From Nitrospirota bacterium (GTDB lineage Bacteria > Nitrospirota > Thermodesulfovibrionia > SZUA-242): DNA of 64,000 nucleotides. The notes below the pieces were generated by a model. It did not search any database. It was not told the origin of the DNA and saw only the letters and a program-made list of their open reading frames with translations. Within the stretch, counting starts at the first letter, position 1; each line of letters starts with the position of its first letter. This document shows, piece after piece, positions 35,476-43,638 of this stretch. Location of the stretch: assembly GCA_016212095.1 (NCBI GenBank), contig JACRHH010000035.1:1-64000 (forward strand), in the 5' to 3' direction. The position numbers and the translations under genes are program-made.

Positions 35476-36125
35476 TTAATCGACTGAAGCGGGCAGCCGT
35501 CGCAAACAGGCTTTTTCGTGCAATGCTCCTTGCAGAGCCGCACAATCAGCGCGTGATATTCGTTGAACAGTTGCGCGTCCGGAGCAAGATTTGCATGGAA
35601 TAGTTCCTGGACATGGTGATAACCGGCCTTCGCCTCGATTATGCCGTGGCGCGAAAGCACCCTTATGGTGTAGGCGTCGATCACGAACACCGGCTTTTGT
35701 GCGGCATAAAGAATGATCGAGTCGGCTGTCTCCGGGCCAATCCCGTTGACGGATAACAGTTTTTTGCGAAGCGCATGAATGTCGCAATCGGCCATGCGTT
35801 CGATCTCACCTCCGAAGTTGTCCTCAAGAAATCGGCAGAATATTTTCAGCCGCGCCGCCTTCTGCCTGAAATAGCCGGACGGCCTTATCAGTTCCGCAAG
35901 TTCGCTCTCATCGGCCTCAAGTATTCCATCCGCCGACATGATTCCGGCCTGCTTCATGTTGGCTATCGCCCGTTCCACATTGCGCCAGTTGGTGTTTTGG
36001 GTCAGAATCGCGCCTATTGAAACCTCAAACGGCGTTTCGCCCGGCCACCAGTGCTGGGGGCCGAACCGGGCGAAAAGGCGGGCGTAGATGGCGGCAAGCA
36101 GAGGCGGGAGAGGTTGTTTACTCAT
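35451..36125 (-). CDS. Endonuclease III-related DNA glycosylase (COG2231 type)
   Basis: 224 residues. HhH-GPD fold: ILTQNTNWRNVERAI, the helix-hairpin-helix LLSVNGIGPETADSIILY and the catalytic Asp in VFVIDAYTIRV. Where endonuclease III has the lyase Lys (GRKTA), this protein has Glu (GPETA), as in MagIII-like methyladenine glycosylases, so it should be a glycosylase without lyase activity. Four Cys near the end (CKEHCTKKPVCDGC) suggest an iron-sulfur cluster. It overlaps the MacB-like gene by eight bases and may be co-transcribed with the exporter. Confidence 0.9.
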   Translation of the reverse strand: MSKQPLPPLLAAIYARLFARFGPQHWWPGETPFEVSIGAILTQNTNWRNVERAIANMKQAGIMSADGILEADESELAELIRPSGYFRQKAARLKIFCRFLEDNFGGEIERMADCDIHALRKKLLSVNGIGPETADSIILYAAQKPVFVIDAYTIRVLSRHGIIEAKAGYHHVQELFHANLAPDAQLFNEYHALIVRLCKEHCTKKPVCDGCPLQSINNPSQPSP

Positions 36126-37347
36126 ACCTCAGCGCTTCAATCGGATCCAATAGCGACGCCTTCCACGCCGGATAGAAGCCAAAGAAAATCCCCACGAACC
36201 CGGAGAAGCAGAACGACAGCGCAACAGAAAGCGCCGACACATTGGCCGGCCACCCGGCAATGGCCGATATTGCGTATGAGCCTGAGATGCCGAGCACAAT
36301 TCCGGTTACGCCGCCGATCAGGGAAAGCGTGAGAGCCTCTATCATGAACTGAAGCCTGATGTCCCACGTTTTCGCGCCAACCGCCATGCGGATGCCGATT
36401 TCGCGCGTGCGTTCCGTCACCGACACCAGCATGATGTTCATTATGCCGATGCCGCCAACCAGAAGCGACACTGAGGCAATCGCGCCAAGCAGCATGGTCA
36501 TAACCTTCGTGGACTGCTCTGCCGCCTGCATCGCCTGCGTGAGGTTGCGCACGGTGAAATCGTCTTCCTGTTTGGGGCCGATGCGATGCCGCTGCCGAAG
36601 CAGTTCAGCAATCTGGCGCTCGGCGTCAGGGAGTTCCTCAGCGCTCTTTCCTTTCACGATTATCATCCGCACCATGCCCGGAAACGCCGTGCCGAAAAGC
36701 TTTTTCTGGGCGGTGGTCACCGGAACCATTATCGTGTCGTCCTGATCCTGCCCCATCGGCGACTGGCCCTTTGCCTCCAGAGTTCCAATAACAGTAAATG
36801 GAATATTTTTAATGCGTATGATTTTGCCAAGCGGATCGATGCCGCCGAACAGGTTTTCTACAACGGTTTGCCCAAGCAGACAGACCTTTGCGGCGGCCCG
36901 GACGTCTTCCGGCGTGATCGGCCTGCCGGATGCAAGCTGCCAGTCGCGCACCGCGATCATGTCGCCTGTTGTGCCGGTTACGCCGGTTGACCAGTTCCGG
37001 CTCTCATGCACCGCCTGCGCCACGCCGCCGTGAGTTGGCGCGACAAACGCCACAGCCGGGCATTCCCGCGCAATCGCCTCGGCGTCGCCCATCGACAGCG
37101 TGGCCTGGCTGCCCGCGCCCATCCGCACGCCGCCGGCGGTTGTGGCGCCGGGAATAACCATAATCAGATTGCTTCCCATGCTCGAAATCTGGTCGGCTAT
37201 CTGCGCGCGCGCGCCGTCGCCAACGGCCAGCATGGCGATCACCGCGCCCACGCCGATCACTATGCCGAGCATCGTGAGTGCCGAGCGCATCTTGTTTACG
37301 CGCAAGGCGCGAAGCGATATGCGTATGGTTGAGGGGATGTCGATCAT
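36118..37347 (-). CDS. MacB-type ABC transporter permease
   Basis: 409 residues. TM1 at about 20-45 (ALTMLGIVIGVGAVIAMLAVG), a large periplasmic MacB domain (about 50-250), then three C-terminal helices with the FtsX-like SVTERTREIGIRMAVGA and ALRYE end. It lacks its own ATPase domain, which is encoded by the upstream gene (four-base overlap). MacAB-type systems are mechanotransmission pumps that drive peptides, siderophores or macrolides through an outer-membrane channel. No TolC gene is adjacent. Confidence 0.93.
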   Translation of the reverse strand: MIDIPSTIRISLRALRVNKMRSALTMLGIVIGVGAVIAMLAVGDGARAQIADQISSMGSNLIMVIPGATTAGGVRMGAGSQATLSMGDAEAIARECPAVAFVAPTHGGVAQAVHESRNWSTGVTGTTGDMIAVRDWQLASGRPITPEDVRAAAKVCLLGQTVVENLFGGIDPLGKIIRIKNIPFTVIGTLEAKGQSPMGQDQDDTIMVPVTTAQKKLFGTAFPGMVRMIIVKGKSAEELPDAERQIAELLRQRHRIGPKQEDDFTVRNLTQAMQAAEQSTKVMTMLLGAIASVSLLVGGIGIMNIMLVSVTERTREIGIRMAVGAKTWDIRLQFMIEALTLSLIGGVTGIVLGISGSYAISAIAGWPANVSALSVALSFCFSGFVGIFFGFYPAWKASLLDPIEALRYE

Positions 37348-38039
37348 GAAACGCGCTCCCGGCGTTCATCGGAGGCAATAACGCCGTCACGAAACCGGAT
37401 CACGCGGTCTGCGTATGCGGCGATGTCCGGTTCGTGCGTCACCAGAATCACGGTTATGCCCGACTCCCGGTTCAGGCGCGCGAAAAGCTCCATGATCTCC
37501 GCGCTGGTTTTGGTGTCGAGGTTGCCGGTCGGCTCGTCGGCGAATATGACCGGAGCCTCGTTCACAATCGCCCGCGCCACGGCAACGCGCTGCTGCTGGC
37601 CGCCCGAAAGCTGGTTCGGGTGATGATTCTCCCGGCCCTCAAGCCCCACTTTCCGAAGCGCTCCTATCGCCCGCCCGCGCCGCTCCGCCGTTGGCGCTCC
37701 GGCGTAAACCATCGGAAGTTCAACGTTTTCGAGCGCCGATGTGCGCGGCAGAAGATTGAAGCCCTGAAACACGAATCCGGTTTTCCTGTTGCGGATTTCG
37801 GCCAGCTCGTCGCGGGAAAGCCTTCCCACGTCAACGCCGTCAAGCAGATACGAGCCTGATGTCGGGCGGTCAAGGCAGCCAAGCATGTTCATGAAAGTGG
37901 ATTTCCCTGAGCCGGACGGCCCCATGATGGCTATGAACTCGCCGTGTTCGATCACGAGCGAAACACCGGCAAGGGCGTTTACGTCGATGTCGCCCAAGCG
38001 ATACACCTTGGTTACGCCCGAAACCTCCACAAGCGGCAT
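37344..38039 (-). CDS. MacB/LolD-type ABC transporter ATPase
   Basis: 231 residues. Walker A GPSGSGKST, the signature LSGGQQQRVAVARA, Walker B VIFADEPTGNLD and the H-loop VTHEP are intact. The family-specific MNMLGCLDRPTSGSYLLDG and DELAEIRNRKTGFVFQGFNLL mark it as a MacB/LolD/FtsE-like ATPase. It energises the permease encoded next, with which it overlaps by four bases, and overlaps the adaptor gene upstream by one base. Confidence 0.95.
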   Translation of the reverse strand: MPLVEVSGVTKVYRLGDIDVNALAGVSLVIEHGEFIAIMGPSGSGKSTFMNMLGCLDRPTSGSYLLDGVDVGRLSRDELAEIRNRKTGFVFQGFNLLPRTSALENVELPMVYAGAPTAERRGRAIGALRKVGLEGRENHHPNQLSGGQQQRVAVARAIVNEAPVIFADEPTGNLDTKTSAEIMELFARLNRESGITVILVTHEPDIAAYADRVIRFRDGVIASDERRERVS

Positions 38040-39223
38040 CAGAACATCCTCGGCCCCCGCGCCGCCGCGTTCTGGGAATCCTTCGAAGCACCCTGGGAAA
38101 GCGCGTCAACGATCACCTCCGCGCCTTCCGCGATTTCGCCGGATGCCAACGCCGTGAAACTTCCGTCGGTTGCGCCGGTGTTCACGCCAACGCGCTTGGG
38201 CTTGCCGTCGGACAGAATCCATACTCCCGCGCCCCTTGGCTGATCGACTGCGGCAAACGGCTGACTTTTTGCCGCGTCCTTTGGCCTGAACCGAAGCGCG
38301 GCGTTCGGAATCTTCAAGACATTGCCGTGCTGGGCGATTATCACCGACACGTTCGCTGTCATGCCGGGCTTCAGCTTCAACTCCGGATTGGCCACTTTCA
38401 CCACAACATCGTAGCTGACAACGTTCTGAACCGTGATCGGCGCGTTTCGCACCTGCGACACCTCGCCCCTGAACGTTGTGCCGGGCCAGGCGTCAACCGT
38501 GAACTCAACCTCCAGCCCTGCGCTCACGCGCCCGATGTCGGCCTCGGCCACGTTGCTGTCTATCTGCATCTTGGTGAGATCCTGCGCGATGGTGAAAAGC
38601 GTCGGCGTCTGGAAACTTGCGGCCACGGTCTGGCCCACGTCAACGTTCCGGTTGATCACGATGCCGTCAACCGGCGAGACTATGTTGGTGTATCCCATAT
38701 TGGTTTCGGCCATGGACAACGCTGCCCGCGCCTGTTCTATTCCGGCGCTTGCCACGCTCACCTGCGCCCGCGCCATCTGGGCGGCTGTTTCGGCGGTGTC
38801 GAGCGAGCTTTGCGGCGTCAGGTTTTTCGCAAAAAGCTCCCGGCTTCTGCCAAGCGTCCGCTCGGCGTCGGCAAGCGAGGCACGGGCCTTCTCCAGATTC
38901 GCCTCGGCGGCAAGCCTGTTGGCGCGCGCCTCCTCAACCTTCGACTGAAACGGCGCCGGGTCAATGCGGGCGATGATCTGCCCCTTTCGAACCTGCGAGT
39001 TGAAATCGACGTTTATCTCCTTGATAACGCCCGAAACCTGCGTGCCGACCTGCACGGTGGTCACGGCGTTCACCGCGCCGCTTGCGGTCACTGCCTCAAC
39101 GATGTCGCCCCGCACAATCTTCGCGGTGCGGTACTTGGGCGCGTCGTTCTTCTGGCGAAAGAAGAAAAACGCGGCGATTGAGGCGAGGATGACAAGAGAC
39201 GCTACGACTAGATATTTTTTCAT
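38039..39223 (-). CDS. MacA-like periplasmic adaptor (HlyD family)
   Basis: 394 residues. An N-terminal signal anchor (VVASLVILASIAAFFFF) is followed by the lipoyl half-motif EAVTASGAVNAVTTVQVGTQVSG, an alpha-helical hairpin rich in Ala, Glu and Arg (about 95-170), and VVSPVDGIVINRNVDVGQTVAASFQTPTLFTIAQDL. A beta-barrel and a membrane-proximal domain complete it. It bridges the ABC permease to an outer-membrane channel. It is the first gene of the exporter operon. Confidence 0.93.
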   Translation of the reverse strand: MKKYLVVASLVILASIAAFFFFRQKNDAPKYRTAKIVRGDIVEAVTASGAVNAVTTVQVGTQVSGVIKEINVDFNSQVRKGQIIARIDPAPFQSKVEEARANRLAAEANLEKARASLADAERTLGRSRELFAKNLTPQSSLDTAETAAQMARAQVSVASAGIEQARAALSMAETNMGYTNIVSPVDGIVINRNVDVGQTVAASFQTPTLFTIAQDLTKMQIDSNVAEADIGRVSAGLEVEFTVDAWPGTTFRGEVSQVRNAPITVQNVVSYDVVVKVANPELKLKPGMTANVSVIIAQHGNVLKIPNAALRFRPKDAAKSQPFAAVDQPRGAGVWILSDGKPKRVGVNTGATDGSFTALASGEIAEGAEVIVDALSQGASKDSQNAAARGPRMF

Positions 39224-39260
39224 TCAGTCTTACAATTGCCTATTTCAAAATTCAAATATC

Positions 39261-39339
39261 GTCTGAACCGCAGATTAAACGGATTACGCTGATTAAATCT
39301 GTGAAATCTATTAAATTTGCGTCAATCAGCGGTTCAGAC
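39261..39339. repeat. MITE-like inverted repeat, 79 bp
   Basis: The ends GTCTGAACCGCAGATT and AATCAGCGGTTCAGAC are inverted repeats with 15 of 16 pairs. The inside contains repeated GATTAAA/TTAAAT-type pieces that can pair further. The unit is AT-rich compared with its surroundings and lies between the metal transporter gene and the exporter operon. No open frame. It looks like a short non-autonomous repeat found in many copies in some bacterial genomes. Confidence 0.7.
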
Positions 39340-39352
39340 ATACTCGCTCCGT

Positions 39353-40588
39353 TCATATTCCTGCGGGCATCACCGTGGTTACCAGCAGAAACACCGTGAG
39401 CGCGATTATCGTGACTACCGTGCCCCAGGATATGTAATTATAACTTCTGCTGTTCACATATTCGCCCATTATGGCCTTGTTGTTCACGAGCGAGATGGCG
39501 TAAACGAGCACAAACGGCAGAAGAAGGCCATTCATGACCGCAGAGAACACCATCATGAAGACAAGCGGCGCGTTCGGAATTAGCACAAGAAGCGCGGACA
39601 CCACGATCGTTACCGTATAAATCCACATGAACTCCGGCGCTTCCTGAAAACTCTTGTTCACGCCGCGCTCCCAGCCCATCGCCTCGCAGATGTAGTAGGC
39701 TGTCGCAAGCGGCACGATGATCGCCCCAAGCAGCGAGGCGTTGGCGAGGCTTATCGCAAAGATGATGGCGGCGTAATCTCCGGCCAGCGGCCTGAGCGCG
39801 TCGGCTGCTTCCGACGCCTCGTTTATGCGTATTCCCGCCGAAAAAAGCGTGGTGGCGCAGGTTACTATTATGAAAAACGCGATTATGTCGGTTATGCTGC
39901 ATCCGATTATCACATCCAGGCGCGACGCGCTGTAATTTTCCTTGCGTATGCCCTTTTCGGCGATGGACGACTGCAGGTAAAACTGCATCCACGGCGTAAT
40001 CGTGGTGCCGATTATCGCGATGCTAAGATAGATGTATTCGCTGTTCCACTGGAACTCCGGCACGACAGCGCGCCTGAAAACCTCAGGCCAATGCGGTTTG
40101 GCCAGCACGCCGGATATAACATAGCCGAAATATAGCAGGCAGGCGAACAGCAATATCCGCTCCACAAGCCCGTAGCTTCCGCGCGTAACCAGCATCCATA
40201 TGGCAAGCGCGCCAAGCGGAACAGCGGCGTACTTGGTCATGCCGAGAATCTCCATGCTGGCCGCAAGCCCGGCGAAATCGGAAACAGTCGTGCCGAGATT
40301 TGCCACGAAAAGCGCAATCATCATGAAGAAAGTCGATTTCACGCCGTAGTTTTCGCGGATGAGGTCGGAAAGCCCCTTGCCCGTGACCACGCCCATGCGG
40401 GCGATCATCTCCTGAATGACCACGAGCGCCACGGTTGTCGGGATCAGCGTCCAGAGCAGCCCGAAACCGAAACGCGCGCCGGCCACGGAGTATGTGGTTA
40501 TGCCGCTTGCGTCGTTGTCGATGTTGGCCGTGATGATGCCCGGCCCCATCACCGACAGGAAATAGAGAGCCTTGCGCCAGCGCGTCAT
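39353..40588 (-). CDS. Nramp-family transporter with atypical metal site
   Basis: 411 residues, about eleven membrane helices. TM1 reads GPGIITANIDNDASGITTYSVAGARFGFGLLW: the Nramp DPGN metal motif is replaced by D-A-S-G. TM6 has IIGTTITPWMQFYLQSS in place of the usual MPH motif, so the Met that selects transition metals is absent. Established knowledge: Nramp relatives with altered sites include Mg-specific NRMTs and others of unknown substrate. The gene overlaps, by four bases, the upstream gene for a soluble MgtE-type Mg sensor, which supports a Mg role by inference. Confidence 0.9.
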   Translation of the reverse strand: MTRWRKALYFLSVMGPGIITANIDNDASGITTYSVAGARFGFGLLWTLIPTTVALVVIQEMIARMGVVTGKGLSDLIRENYGVKSTFFMMIALFVANLGTTVSDFAGLAASMEILGMTKYAAVPLGALAIWMLVTRGSYGLVERILLFACLLYFGYVISGVLAKPHWPEVFRRAVVPEFQWNSEYIYLSIAIIGTTITPWMQFYLQSSIAEKGIRKENYSASRLDVIIGCSITDIIAFFIIVTCATTLFSAGIRINEASEAADALRPLAGDYAAIIFAISLANASLLGAIIVPLATAYYICEAMGWERGVNKSFQEAPEFMWIYTVTIVVSALLVLIPNAPLVFMMVFSAVMNGLLLPFVLVYAISLVNNKAIMGEYVNSRSYNYISWGTVVTIIALTVFLLVTTVMPAGI

Positions 40589-41847
40589 ACCTTGCGCCTC
40601 TTTTTCTTGGCCGACGGCGGAAGCAGAACGTCAATAATGTCGTCAACCGTCACGATGCCGTGCATGTAGCCGTTTTCGTCAACCACCGGAATGGCAAGCA
40701 CGTTGTACTTCGAGACGATTTCGGCCACGGCCATCTCGTCGTCGCCGGGAGCGACAGACTTCACGTTCGTCTCCATGATGTCGGCCATCAGGCAGTCGGC
40801 CCCGGCCAGCAGAAGCTCTCTAAGCGAGGTCACGCCCATCAGCTTCTCGTCCTGATCCACGATATATATGTAGAAGATCGTTTCCACATGACGCGCGTCG
40901 GTTCTGAAACGCTGCGTCGCCTCCTCAACGGTGAGGTCGGGCGGATATGCGATGTAGTCGTTCGTCATAAGGCCGCCGGCCGTGCCTTCCTCGTGGCCCA
41001 AGAGTTCCTGAATATCCTCGGCGTCTTCCTTCTCTATGTTTTCGAGCAGTTCCTTCGCCTTCTCGGACGGCAGATCCCCGATTATGTCGGCGGCCTCGTC
41101 GGGCGGCATCTCTTCGATGATGTCGGCGGCCTTCTCGGTGTCCATCGCGTTTATGATGTCGGCCTGCATTTCGGGCTTCAACTCTGAAAGCGTCTCGGCG
41201 GCGGTTTCAACGTCGAGGTCTTTCATCAGGTGCGCGCCCTCCTCGCGCGAAACCTGGCTGATTATGTCGGCGATGTCGGCGGGGTGCAGGTCGGCCAGCA
41301 TCTGGCGCGGCACGGTAAGCGCAATCTGGTCGAGCTTTGGCCGAAGCGTCTGAATGTAGTTCCAGCTTATAAGGTTGTGCGACAGGCTCGTCTTGAAGAA
41401 GCCGAGGAATTCCTCGCTTCCGCGCTCTATTCCGAGCCTTCGCAGAAGGCCGCGCATTCCGACGTCAACGGCCAGAAGCACCGCCTCGCTGTTGTAGCCT
41501 TCAAGCTTCACGTCGTTCACGCGCACAACCTTGGCGCCGTTTGCGTCCACAATCTGGCGGTCGAGAAGATCGCGGTTTACCAGCAGATCCTCATCGTTTT
41601 CCTCATACGGCAGCAGGTCGCCCTTGAATATCGAGGCCGAGATTATCTTTTTGTTGAACAGGCTCAGGCTTGCCCACGGGATGTGATAGCGCTTCTTCTT
41701 GCGTTCCACGATCAGGGCCGACACCTTCGGCAACGGATCGCCTTTCACCACTATGAGGTCGCGCACCTTGCCAAGATCCTCGCCCTTGGGGTCGAGAACC
41801 GGCTTATTTGTTATATCACTCGAAAAAACCTCGCCGAAAAAGGGCAT
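40585..41847 (-). CDS. Soluble PRC-barrel / MgtE N-domain / CBS-pair protein
   Basis: 420 residues without any membrane helix. Two PRC-barrel-like segments (about 5-75 and 85-160), the MgtE N superhelical domain (about 170-285, repeats such as AADIIEEMPPDEAADIIGDLPSEKAKELLENIEKEDA), and a CBS pair (about 290-405, SAGGLMT-like EGTAGGLMTNDYIAYPPDLTV) are visible. In MgtE channels this cytosolic block senses Mg and gates the pore; here the pore domain is missing. It starts with a strong AAGGAGG and is coupled to the Nramp-like gene, so it probably controls that transporter. Confidence 0.92.
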   Translation of the reverse strand: MPFFGEVFSSDITNKPVLDPKGEDLGKVRDLIVVKGDPLPKVSALIVERKKKRYHIPWASLSLFNKKIISASIFKGDLLPYEENDEDLLVNRDLLDRQIVDANGAKVVRVNDVKLEGYNSEAVLLAVDVGMRGLLRRLGIERGSEEFLGFFKTSLSHNLISWNYIQTLRPKLDQIALTVPRQMLADLHPADIADIISQVSREEGAHLMKDLDVETAAETLSELKPEMQADIINAMDTEKAADIIEEMPPDEAADIIGDLPSEKAKELLENIEKEDAEDIQELLGHEEGTAGGLMTNDYIAYPPDLTVEEATQRFRTDARHVETIFYIYIVDQDEKLMGVTSLRELLLAGADCLMADIMETNVKSVAPGDDEMAVAEIVSKYNVLAIPVVDENGYMHGIVTVDDIIDVLLPPSAKKKRRKV

Positions 41848-41900
41848 GGCCTACCTCCTTGCCTGGAATTGTCAGGCGAATTGTACCCTATCGGCGGTGT

Positions 41901-41931
41901 CTGGCGCACCAGATTTATTTGGATGCGCCAG
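41901..41931. repeat. Short inverted repeat upstream of the MgtE-like gene
   Basis: CTGGCGCA (41901-41908) pairs with TGCGCCAG (41924-41931) around 15 bases containing CCAGATTTATTTGGA. It lies between the MgtE-like gene start and the 3' end of vapC, and shares GCACCAGATTT with the repeat after groEL. Terminator for vapC or a repeat; not decided. Confidence 0.4.
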
Positions 41932-41941
41932 GCCGCATATG

Positions 41942-42334
41942 TCACCAGATTGTCCGGACTTCCGTGTATTGCCTTGCCACGTCATCCTTCGTTACCAGAA
42001 CACCGCCATGAACGGATGCGGTCGCTATAATGATCCGGTCAGTCGGGTCATTGTGAATGGCGGGAAGGTTGACCGATTTGACGGCGATAGCATTCGTTAC
42101 AGGCAGAAACCTGACAGCCGGGAGGCCTTCGGCAAGCGAGAGCCATTCCTCCGGCGGCATGGCAAGCTCCAGCCTGCCGCGCCTGACAAGCATCATGAAT
42201 TCCCAAACGCTCATGGCCGAGACGCAGATGGCGCTTTTCGCCGCCGCCTGCTCTATGGCCGCCGCCGCTTTCAACGAAAGCTTGCCCGGATCGGACAACC
42301 ACCATATCCATGCATGGGTGTCGAGCACAATCAT
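41942..42334 (-). CDS. vapC: VapC-type PIN-domain toxin
   Basis: 130 residues from the ATG at 42334, preceded by GGGAGG and overlapping the antitoxin stop (ATGA). MIVLDTHAWIWWLSDPGKLS, VSAMSVWEFMMLVRRGRLEL, and NDPTDRIIIATASVHGGVLVTKD contain the four acidic residues of the PIN nuclease. It should cleave tRNA or another RNA when free of its antitoxin. All catalytic positions look intact, unlike the PIN toxin at 1173-1583. Confidence 0.93.
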   Translation of the reverse strand: MIVLDTHAWIWWLSDPGKLSLKAAAAIEQAAAKSAICVSAMSVWEFMMLVRRGRLELAMPPEEWLSLAEGLPAVRFLPVTNAIAVKSVNLPAIHNDPTDRIIIATASVHGGVLVTKDDVARQYTEVRTIW

Positions 42335-42564
42335 GAAAGCGCCTCCCATTCATTCGCCGCAACCGGCTCAAGCGGATCGCGATAACTGACAACGGAATTG
42401 CGCAACCGCGCCATCGCAAGGTCGGGCTCCTCGTGATATGGAACAAGCTTGAGCACCGGCTTGCCGCGATCGGTGATTATAAGTTCCTCGCCGGTTTCCT
42501 GAACCCTTCGAAAAAATTCCAGTGAACGTGGCTTGAACTGTGATTTTGAGACAGCCTTGGACAT
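42331..42564 (-). CDS. vapB: Phd/YefM-type antitoxin VapB
   Basis: 77 residues. MSKAVSKSQFKPRSLEFFRRVQETGEELIITDRGKPVLKLVPY is the Phd/YefM DNA-binding fold (an antitoxin that binds its operator as a dimer); the acidic C-terminal part should wrap the toxin. GGGGAGG lies before the ATG. It precedes vapC with a four-base overlap. The module appears complete. Confidence 0.92.
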   Translation of the reverse strand: MSKAVSKSQFKPRSLEFFRRVQETGEELIITDRGKPVLKLVPYHEEPDLAMARLRNSVVSYRDPLEPVAANEWEALS

Positions 42565-42643
42565 TATGACCTCCCCTGAATATGCGAGTGCTCATGGTCA
42601 TGATAGCATAGTCAGATTAAAGGAGAAGCCACAATGCTCAGGA

Positions 42644-43522
42644 CTACGAGGAGATGCGGGCTTTCTGCGCCGACCGCGCGCTTTCCCTGCGGTCAAAGCC
42701 GTAAGCAAACAGGCAGTCATCGCCAAGTTCCTTCCGGCACGCTGTTATGCACTCGCCGCAGTTCACGCAGTTGATGGTCTTGAGCGGCGAGCGCGGCTTC
42801 ACTCCCATGAAACAGGCCTTTTCGCAGCCCCGGCAGTCGGTGCATTTCGCGAAGTTGTCGCGGTCGAATTTCACCCGGAGCGCAACAGGGCTTATCCACG
42901 CAAACAGCATCTGCATCAGGCCGGGCGCGCAGACGTATTTGCAGAACCGGTGGCGAACAAGTACCGAGGTGACGAACATGTAGATATATGTGCCAATAAT
43001 TGCGGCCTTCACGCCTGTTGCCGGCGAAAGCGACGCAGCCTGCCTGAACACCTCAGCCGGCGCTATAAAGAAGCCGGCCAGCATCACACCCACAATCGGC
43101 GGCAATGCGATGACTGTCAGTGTTGCAAGCAGCGCGTAAGCGAATCTGGCGGCGGCGCTGCCGCCGCTTGCCCGCCGGATGCGAAGGCTGAAAAAGTCGG
43201 CAAGCTCGAACAACGCGCCCTCCGGACAGAGCCATCCGCAGAACGCGCGCCCGAACAGGAATCCCAAAAGCGGGAATATGCTTAAAACCACGATCCACGG
43301 CAGAATGGCGTTCAGGAAAATCTGAAGCGCCACATGGCCTGAGCCATGCAGGCTGCGGTCGATGTAAAAGCCGGGGTCAAGCCCAAGAGTCCAGACACGC
43401 CCAAGCAGGAAAAGCTCCTTCGACGCCGTATCGTACCGGAGAATGTCGAGGGCCGGAAGCATCAGAAACAGGATCGCAAACCCTGCCTGAGTGAGTCTTC
43501 GCATGATGTGAAGCCGTGTCAT
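42644..43522 (-). CDS. Membrane polyferredoxin (NapH/CcoG-like 4Fe-4S protein)
   Basis: 292 residues, four or five membrane helices. The cytoplasmic CxxxCP-type motifs FCGWLCPEGALFEL and FCKYVCAPGLMQM are the NapH/NosR/RdxA hallmark, and two ferredoxin sets follow near the end (CTDCRGCEKACFMGV and CVNCGECITACRKEL). Such proteins pass electrons from the quinone pool or take part in metal-cofactor assembly. The gene is downstream of norB on the same strand but beyond its terminator. A role in NO reduction or in copper handling with CopA is possible; neither is shown. Confidence 0.9.
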   Translation of the reverse strand: MTRLHIMRRLTQAGFAILFLMLPALDILRYDTASKELFLLGRVWTLGLDPGFYIDRSLHGSGHVALQIFLNAILPWIVVLSIFPLLGFLFGRAFCGWLCPEGALFELADFFSLRIRRASGGSAAARFAYALLATLTVIALPPIVGVMLAGFFIAPAEVFRQAASLSPATGVKAAIIGTYIYMFVTSVLVRHRFCKYVCAPGLMQMLFAWISPVALRVKFDRDNFAKCTDCRGCEKACFMGVKPRSPLKTINCVNCGECITACRKELGDDCLFAYGFDRRESARSAQKARISS

Positions 43523-43568
43523 GTTTTTTTATAGCATTCGTGGCGAGCAAACCGGTATGAGCCTGCTC

Positions 43569-43613
43569 ATAAAAAACGGGGCTGCCTTTGGAGGGGAGTT
43601 ATCGGCAGCCCCG
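43569..43613 (-). terminator. Terminator of norCB
   Basis: On the minus strand CGGGGCTGCC (43613 to 43604) and GGCAGCCCCG (43586 to 43577) form a perfect 10-base stem with a 17-base loop, followed by TTTTTTAT. It lies 26 bases after the norB stop. Confidence 0.88.
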
Positions 43614-43638
43614 ACTGGGAGGAGACTTTAGCTGACGC

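Noticed and set aside
38039-39223. RND-type efflux adaptor
   Set aside because: The next two genes are an ABC ATPase and a MacB-type permease, so it is a MacA-like adaptor.
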